Below, piece by piece: positions 6,380 through 9,586 of a DNA stretch of 9,586 bases. Numbering within the stretch: the first letter of the stretch is position 1; each line of letters opens with the position of its first letter. The stretch spans positions 30,874 to 40,459 of the forward strand of contig PLMF01000224.1 in the NCBI GenBank assembly GCA_003142355.1, given 5' to 3'. The notes below the pieces were generated by a model. The model searched no databases. It was given only the letters and a program-made list of their open reading frames with translations, and had not been told where the DNA came from. A program made the translations under genes and the position numbers. This stretch comes from Bryobacterales bacterium (GTDB lineage Bacteria > Acidobacteriota > Terriglobia > Bryobacterales > Bryobacteraceae).

Positions 6380-6386
6380 AAGGAGG
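6380..6386 (+). promoter_or_regulatory. Strong ribosome binding site deciding a GTG start
   Basis: AAGGAGG lies directly after the padR stop codon, five bases before GTG at 6392. The overlapping ATG at 6390 is in another frame and is followed at once by TGA. The GTG therefore is the start of the downstream permease, giving the family-typical MSWFNRL. This is a near-perfect Shine-Dalgarno sequence and far stronger than those of the other genes here. Confidence 0.85.
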
Positions 6387-6391
6387 CTGAT

Positions 6392-9025
6392 GTGAGCTGG
6401 TTCAATCGACTCTCGAACCTCCTGCGCCGTGAGGATCTGGGCAGGGAACTCGATGAGGAACTGCAGTTTCACATCGATGCGCGTGTCCGTGACAACCTCA
6501 ACGCAGGCATGACGGTGGAAGCAGCTCGACGCGATGCCAGACGGCGCTTCGGCAATCGGACCTTGGCAAAGGAAAAGACGCAAGAAATGAACATCATCGT
6601 GGCTATCCAAACGGTTGGCCAGGACCTCCGTTACGCCCTCCGCAGTCTGCGCAAGTCCCCAGGGTTTACGGCATTGGCGGTTCTGGCGATGGCGCTCGGC
6701 ATCGGAGCCAACACCGCGGTCTTCACTGTAGTAAACGGGGTGCTCTTGCGCCCACTGCCTCTTGTCCAACCAGAGCGACTGTTCCTGATCTCCTACATGC
6801 CGCGCCTTGGCCCCTTTGCCGGCAGGCCTCTCATTGATAGCCACGACTATCTCGAATTCCAGCGGCGGACCCACGCCTTTGAGCGCGTCACGGCTTTTGA
6901 CGGGGGGCAGGTTACCTTGACCGGAGCGGGAGACGCCGTTCGCTTGCCGGCGGGGCTCGTCACATCGAGTTTCTTTCCGGTCCTGCGTGTAAGTCCCCCG
7001 ATGGGCAGAACTTTCGCCGCCCAGGAAGAGGAACGCGGCTCCCCAGGTGTCGCTGTGCTCAGCCAGGAACTCTGGCGCAGCCGTTTTGCGGCGGATCCGA
7101 ACATCCTGGGAAAGGCCATCACCGTGGATGGGATCAAACGTAGCGTGATTGGCGTCATGCCGGCCGGGTTCGCGTTTCCGGGCGACGCTCAATTGTGGTT
7201 GCCTCTGACGGTGGAAGCCGGCCCGGGGAACTCCTTTTTCCGGTTCGCCTTCGGGCGATTGCGGCCGTCTGTTACTCAGCGGCAGGCGCAGGCGGAATGG
7301 GAAGCCCTGGTCCCGCAGTTGCCCCACGCACCCGAAGACCATAGAAACGGCTGGGTCGCCGAGGTTCTCCCGCTGCAGGATCTGCTCGTCGGCCAGATTC
7401 GGAAATCGCTTCTCATCTTCATGGGAGCAGTCGCTTTCGTGTTGTTGATCGCGTGCTCCAATGTGGCCAATCTGCTGCTGATGAAGGGATCCCTGCGCCG
7501 CCAGGAGATGGCAGTGCGCACGGCGCTGGGGGCGCCGCGGAGCCGGCTGATTCGACAGTTGCTGACCGAGAGCGCGATGCTATCGCTCGGCGGCGCCATA
7601 GCAGGATTATTGGCAGCGAGTTTTGGAGTCCGCGCTCTGCTCGCACTCGCGCCGGCCGGAATCATTCCCCGCGTCGCAGAGATCCACTTGGATGCAAGGG
7701 TGATCGGTTTCGCTCTTGGGCTTGGGGCCGTCACCGGAATTCTGTTTGGCTTCCTGCCTGCAGTCCAGGCGACGGGGCGGGAGTTGCGCACTTTCTTAAG
7801 CCAGGCTGGGCGCGCCGTAACCGGCCGCGGTGAAGGCTTGCGTAGTCTCCTGGTTATCTCCGAAATTGCCTTGACGTTCGTGTTGCTCACCGGCGCCGGC
7901 CTACTGCTCAAGAGCTTTCTGCGGATGCGCGCGGTGGATCCTGGTTTTCGCGCGGAAAACGTTCTGACCATGACAGTCGATCTTCCGGAATCCCTGTACA
8001 ACACTACGGTCGGCATTCAGGCATTTCACGCACGCGCTCTGGAAAAGTTATCCCACCTGCCTGGCGTATTGGCGGCAGGCGCAGTCAACTGGCTTCCCCT
8101 CAATGGCCCCTTGATGTGGGGGCTCTTTCATCTCTATGACGGGCGGCCAACGCCGCGCGGCTACATGGTAGATAAGCCCGCCGTGAGTTCGGAATACTTC
8201 CGGGTTATGGGAATCCCGTTGCGGAGCGGTAGGGCCTTTAGCGAGCAGGACAGCTCTACCGCCCCGCGTGTCGCGATCATCAGCCGGAGTGTGGCGCGAA
8301 CCTTCTGGCCAGGTGGCGATGCCATCGGACAGCGCATCACCCTGGAAGCCCACCCCAGACCCGGGCACGAGGATTGGGTCACGATTATCGGGGTGGTGGA
8401 TGACGTGAGGCAAAAGAGTCTGACTGAGAAAGCACATCCGGCCATCTATCAACCTTACACGCAGGTGAAGAAGCCGGATTTTCTCAGCACCATGACCTTC
8501 GCCGTACGCACCGCTGCTCCACCAGCGAGTACGGCGACTGCCATGCGTGGCGTTCTGCGGGAAGTGGATAGGAATCAGCCGCCACAATCGATCACAACCA
8601 TGACGGATCTGGTTGCGACAACCACCGCGGAGCCACGGTTTCAGACTCGCCTGATTGCGATCTTCTCGATGCTCGCTCTCCTTTTAGCGGCAATCGGTGT
8701 GTACGGCGTCCTGGCCTGCGCGGTAGCCGAACGGACGCGCGAAATCGGAATTCGCATGGCTTTAGGCGCTGAGAAGAGCGACATCACTCGCATGATCTTG
8801 AGGCGCAGTCTGCTTCAGGTGACCGTGGGCGTAGCACTCGGAGTAGCAGGCGCTTTGGCCGTCACTCGCGTCCTCGCAAAGTTCCTATTCGAAGTGAAGC
8901 CCACCGATCTTCCTACGTTCCTGGTGGTAGCCGCGTTACTCGTGGCTGTCGCGCTCCTCGCCGGCTTGCTGCCTGCGCGACGCGCCACCAGAGTGGATCC
9001 CCTTATCGCTTTGAGGTGGGAATAG
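6392..9025 (+). CDS. ADOP-type MacB/FtsX-family permease with N-terminal prefix domain
   Basis: An 877-residue inner-membrane protein of the acidobacterial duplicated orphan permease family. Residues about 10-60 are a cytoplasmic prefix domain (ELDEELQFHIDARVRDNL, then EAARRDARRRFGN) that the first permease lacks. From memory, this prefix is typical of ADOP proteins encoded beside PadR regulators. Half one follows with a helix at about 93-116 (ALGIGANTAVFTVVNGV), a periplasmic domain at about 118-330, and FtsX helices near 338-363, 392-418 and 436-458. Half two has a helix at about 484-508, a periplasmic domain at about 510-745, and FtsX helices near 752-777, 804-826 and 840-862. Signature repeats are EMAVRTALGAPRSRLIRQ (372-389) and EIGIRMALGAEKSDITR (784-800); the C-terminus is VDPLIALRWE. 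There is no ATPase domain. It is cotranscribed with padR. Divergence from the first permease rules out a recent local duplication. Substrate and ATPase partner are unknown. Confidence 0.94.
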   Translation: MSWFNRLSNLLRREDLGRELDEELQFHIDARVRDNLNAGMTVEAARRDARRRFGNRTLAKEKTQEMNIIVAIQTVGQDLRYALRSLRKSPGFTALAVLAMALGIGANTAVFTVVNGVLLRPLPLVQPERLFLISYMPRLGPFAGRPLIDSHDYLEFQRRTHAFERVTAFDGGQVTLTGAGDAVRLPAGLVTSSFFPVLRVSPPMGRTFAAQEEERGSPGVAVLSQELWRSRFAADPNILGKAITVDGIKRSVIGVMPAGFAFPGDAQLWLPLTVEAGPGNSFFRFAFGRLRPSVTQRQAQAEWEALVPQLPHAPEDHRNGWVAEVLPLQDLLVGQIRKSLLIFMGAVAFVLLIACSNVANLLLMKGSLRRQEMAVRTALGAPRSRLIRQLLTESAMLSLGGAIAGLLAASFGVRALLALAPAGIIPRVAEIHLDARVIGFALGLGAVTGILFGFLPAVQATGRELRTFLSQAGRAVTGRGEGLRSLLVISEIALTFVLLTGAGLLLKSFLRMRAVDPGFRAENVLTMTVDLPESLYNTTVGIQAFHARALEKLSHLPGVLAAGAVNWLPLNGPLMWGLFHLYDGRPTPRGYMVDKPAVSSEYFRVMGIPLRSGRAFSEQDSSTAPRVAIISRSVARTFWPGGDAIGQRITLEAHPRPGHEDWVTIIGVVDDVRQKSLTEKAHPAIYQPYTQVKKPDFLSTMTFAVRTAAPPASTATAMRGVLREVDRNQPPQSITTMTDLVATTTAEPRFQTRLIAIFSMLALLLAAIGVYGVLACAVAERTREIGIRMALGAEKSDITRMILRRSLLQVTVGVALGVAGALAVTRVLAKFLFEVKPTDLPTFLVVAALLVAVALLAGLLPARRATRVDPLIALRWE

Positions 9026-9027
9026 TG

Positions 9028-9060
9028 TTGGCACGCCCTAAAGCGAGGGCGAATGCCGAA
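9028..9060. terminator. Hairpin between convergent permease and dynamin-like genes
   Basis: CGCCCT (9034-9039) pairs with AGGGCG (9046-9051) around AAAGCG. The stem extends past a two-base AA bulge by GGCA (9030-9033) with TGCC (9054-9057), then TT with AA beyond a one-base bulge. It starts two bases after the permease stop and ends 16 bases before the stop of the convergent gene. It could serve both strands, but neither side has a T-tract. A dispersed palindromic repeat is an alternative. Confidence 0.45.
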
Positions 9061-9076
9061 CTTCTGAAACCGTGTG

Positions 9077-9586
9077 CTACGCCCCTGGCGAAAGGCGGTC
9101 GCGAAGGGCTTGCAGTTGCTCCAGGTCCTGGCGAATCCGCGGCGCTTCCTGGCCGGCCGAGGCGATGAGGCCCTGGATGGTCGCGACCAGACTGTCGAGA
9201 CGCCGCATGGCGTCCTTTTCGAGCTTCAACAGCGCGCCGTTGACGATTTCTTCCCACTGCGACGCCAACCGCGAAAGGTTCATGAAGACGACGTCGCCGG
9301 CCTTGCGCTCGAAGTGCCTTCCCACGATGCCGCGAAAGATGGTCATCGGAACCAGAAAAGACAGCAACTCCCAATTGCGATCGAAGATCTTCCCGACCCT
9401 CACATCCGGAGACCGCGGGTCCTCCGCGTTCAGATCCATCTCCGTGGTGCGGAGAGGAACGCCAAGCGTCTCGAGCGTTCGCTCGGACAGCCGGTTGCGG
9501 AAATCCTGAAGCGACTGGGAGAGCTGCCGGCCCACGCGCTGCAATGGTTCGACGAACTCGCCGCGGTGCTTCTTCGAAAGCGCCGA
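9077..9586 (-). CDS. C-terminal part of a probable dynamin-like GTPase, 5' end outside window
   Basis: The minus-strand frame is open from the window edge (9586) to a TAG at 9077-9079, showing 169 C-terminal residues of a larger protein. No start is needed inside the window: the TTG at 9544 is internal and the sequence upstream of it (LSKKHRGEFVEPLQRVG) is coherent. The fragment is mainly helical. It has an RTTEMDLNAEDPRSPDVRVG segment, a hydrophobic stretch NWELLSFLVPMTIFRGIVG that could insert in or lie on a membrane, and a long C-terminal helical bundle (LSRLASQWEEIVNGALLKLE, then RLDSLVATIQGLI, and a coiled-coil tail). This pattern resembles the helical and membrane-binding part of bacterial dynamin-like proteins, which remodel or protect membranes. 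The GTPase domain, which would decide the case, is outside the window. It is convergent with the second permease. Confidence 0.6.
   Translation of the reverse strand, partial: SALSKKHRGEFVEPLQRVGRQLSQSLQDFRNRLSERTLETLGVPLRTTEMDLNAEDPRSPDVRVGKIFDRNWELLSFLVPMTIFRGIVGRHFERKAGDVVFMNLSRLASQWEEIVNGALLKLEKDAMRRLDSLVATIQGLIASAGQEAPRIRQDLEQLQALRDRLSPGA

Noticed and set aside
5930..7342. Minus-strand 470-codon frame opposite padR and the second permease
   Set aside because: Overlaps two clear plus-strand genes and the promoter; its translation shows no domain signature.
1197..9025. The two permeases as a recent tandem duplication
   Set aside because: They differ in N-terminal architecture, GC content and most periplasmic residues, and are separated by lpxD and lpxA. 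Similarity is at the family level only.
1..9586. tRNA, rRNA, CRISPR array, transposase or toxin-antitoxin pair
   Set aside because: No matching cloverleaf, regularly spaced repeat, DDE-type protein or small paired genes were seen on either strand.

Overview
The window looks like chromosome of a GC-rich Gram-negative bacterium, most probably an Acidobacteriota of the Solibacter/Bryobacter kind. This is an inference from two very large ATPase-less MacB/FtsX-type permeases of the acidobacterial duplicated orphan permease (ADOP) type, one of them preceded by a PadR regulator, together with lipid A genes that show an outer membrane. Most of the window is about 70% GC by hand counts of sample lines. 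The padR-permease block near 6040-9025 is nearer 57%.

Layout. 1-855 (+): the 3' part of a response regulator with a GGDEF output domain (diguanylate cyclase). Its last 15 codons are supplied by a palindromic repeat. 933-3731 (+): a probable two-gene operon of an 85-residue stand-alone HisKA-like protein and an ADOP permease without an N-terminal prefix domain. 3753-4781 (-): lpxD. 4827-5615 (+): lpxA, divergent from lpxD across only 45 bp that hold a 13-bp palindrome. 5616-6043: a mostly non-coding stretch with a hairpin, a short minus-strand remnant resembling the start of a sulfotransferase, and a good promoter. 6044-9025 (+): padR plus a second ADOP permease with the prefix domain, an operon with a strong ribosome binding site before the second gene. 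9077-9586 (-): the C-terminal part of a probable bacterial dynamin-like protein, convergent with the permease and separated from it by a hairpin.

How the genes work together. LpxA and LpxD carry out the two acyl transfers of early lipid A synthesis; both keep their catalytic histidine. The two permeases lack any ATPase and sit next to different kinds of regulatory protein: a phosphoacceptor-like HisKA mini-protein for one, a PadR repressor for the other. The diguanylate cyclase, the dynamin-like protein and the permeases all point to signalling and envelope functions, but nothing ties them into one pathway.

There is no strong case for a wholly new system. The items most worth a second look are the HisKA mini-protein-permease pair, the palindrome overlapping opposed -10 elements between lpxD and lpxA, the dyad over the padR promoter, and the repeat that extends the diguanylate cyclase. 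No tRNA, rRNA, CRISPR array or insertion sequence was recognised.
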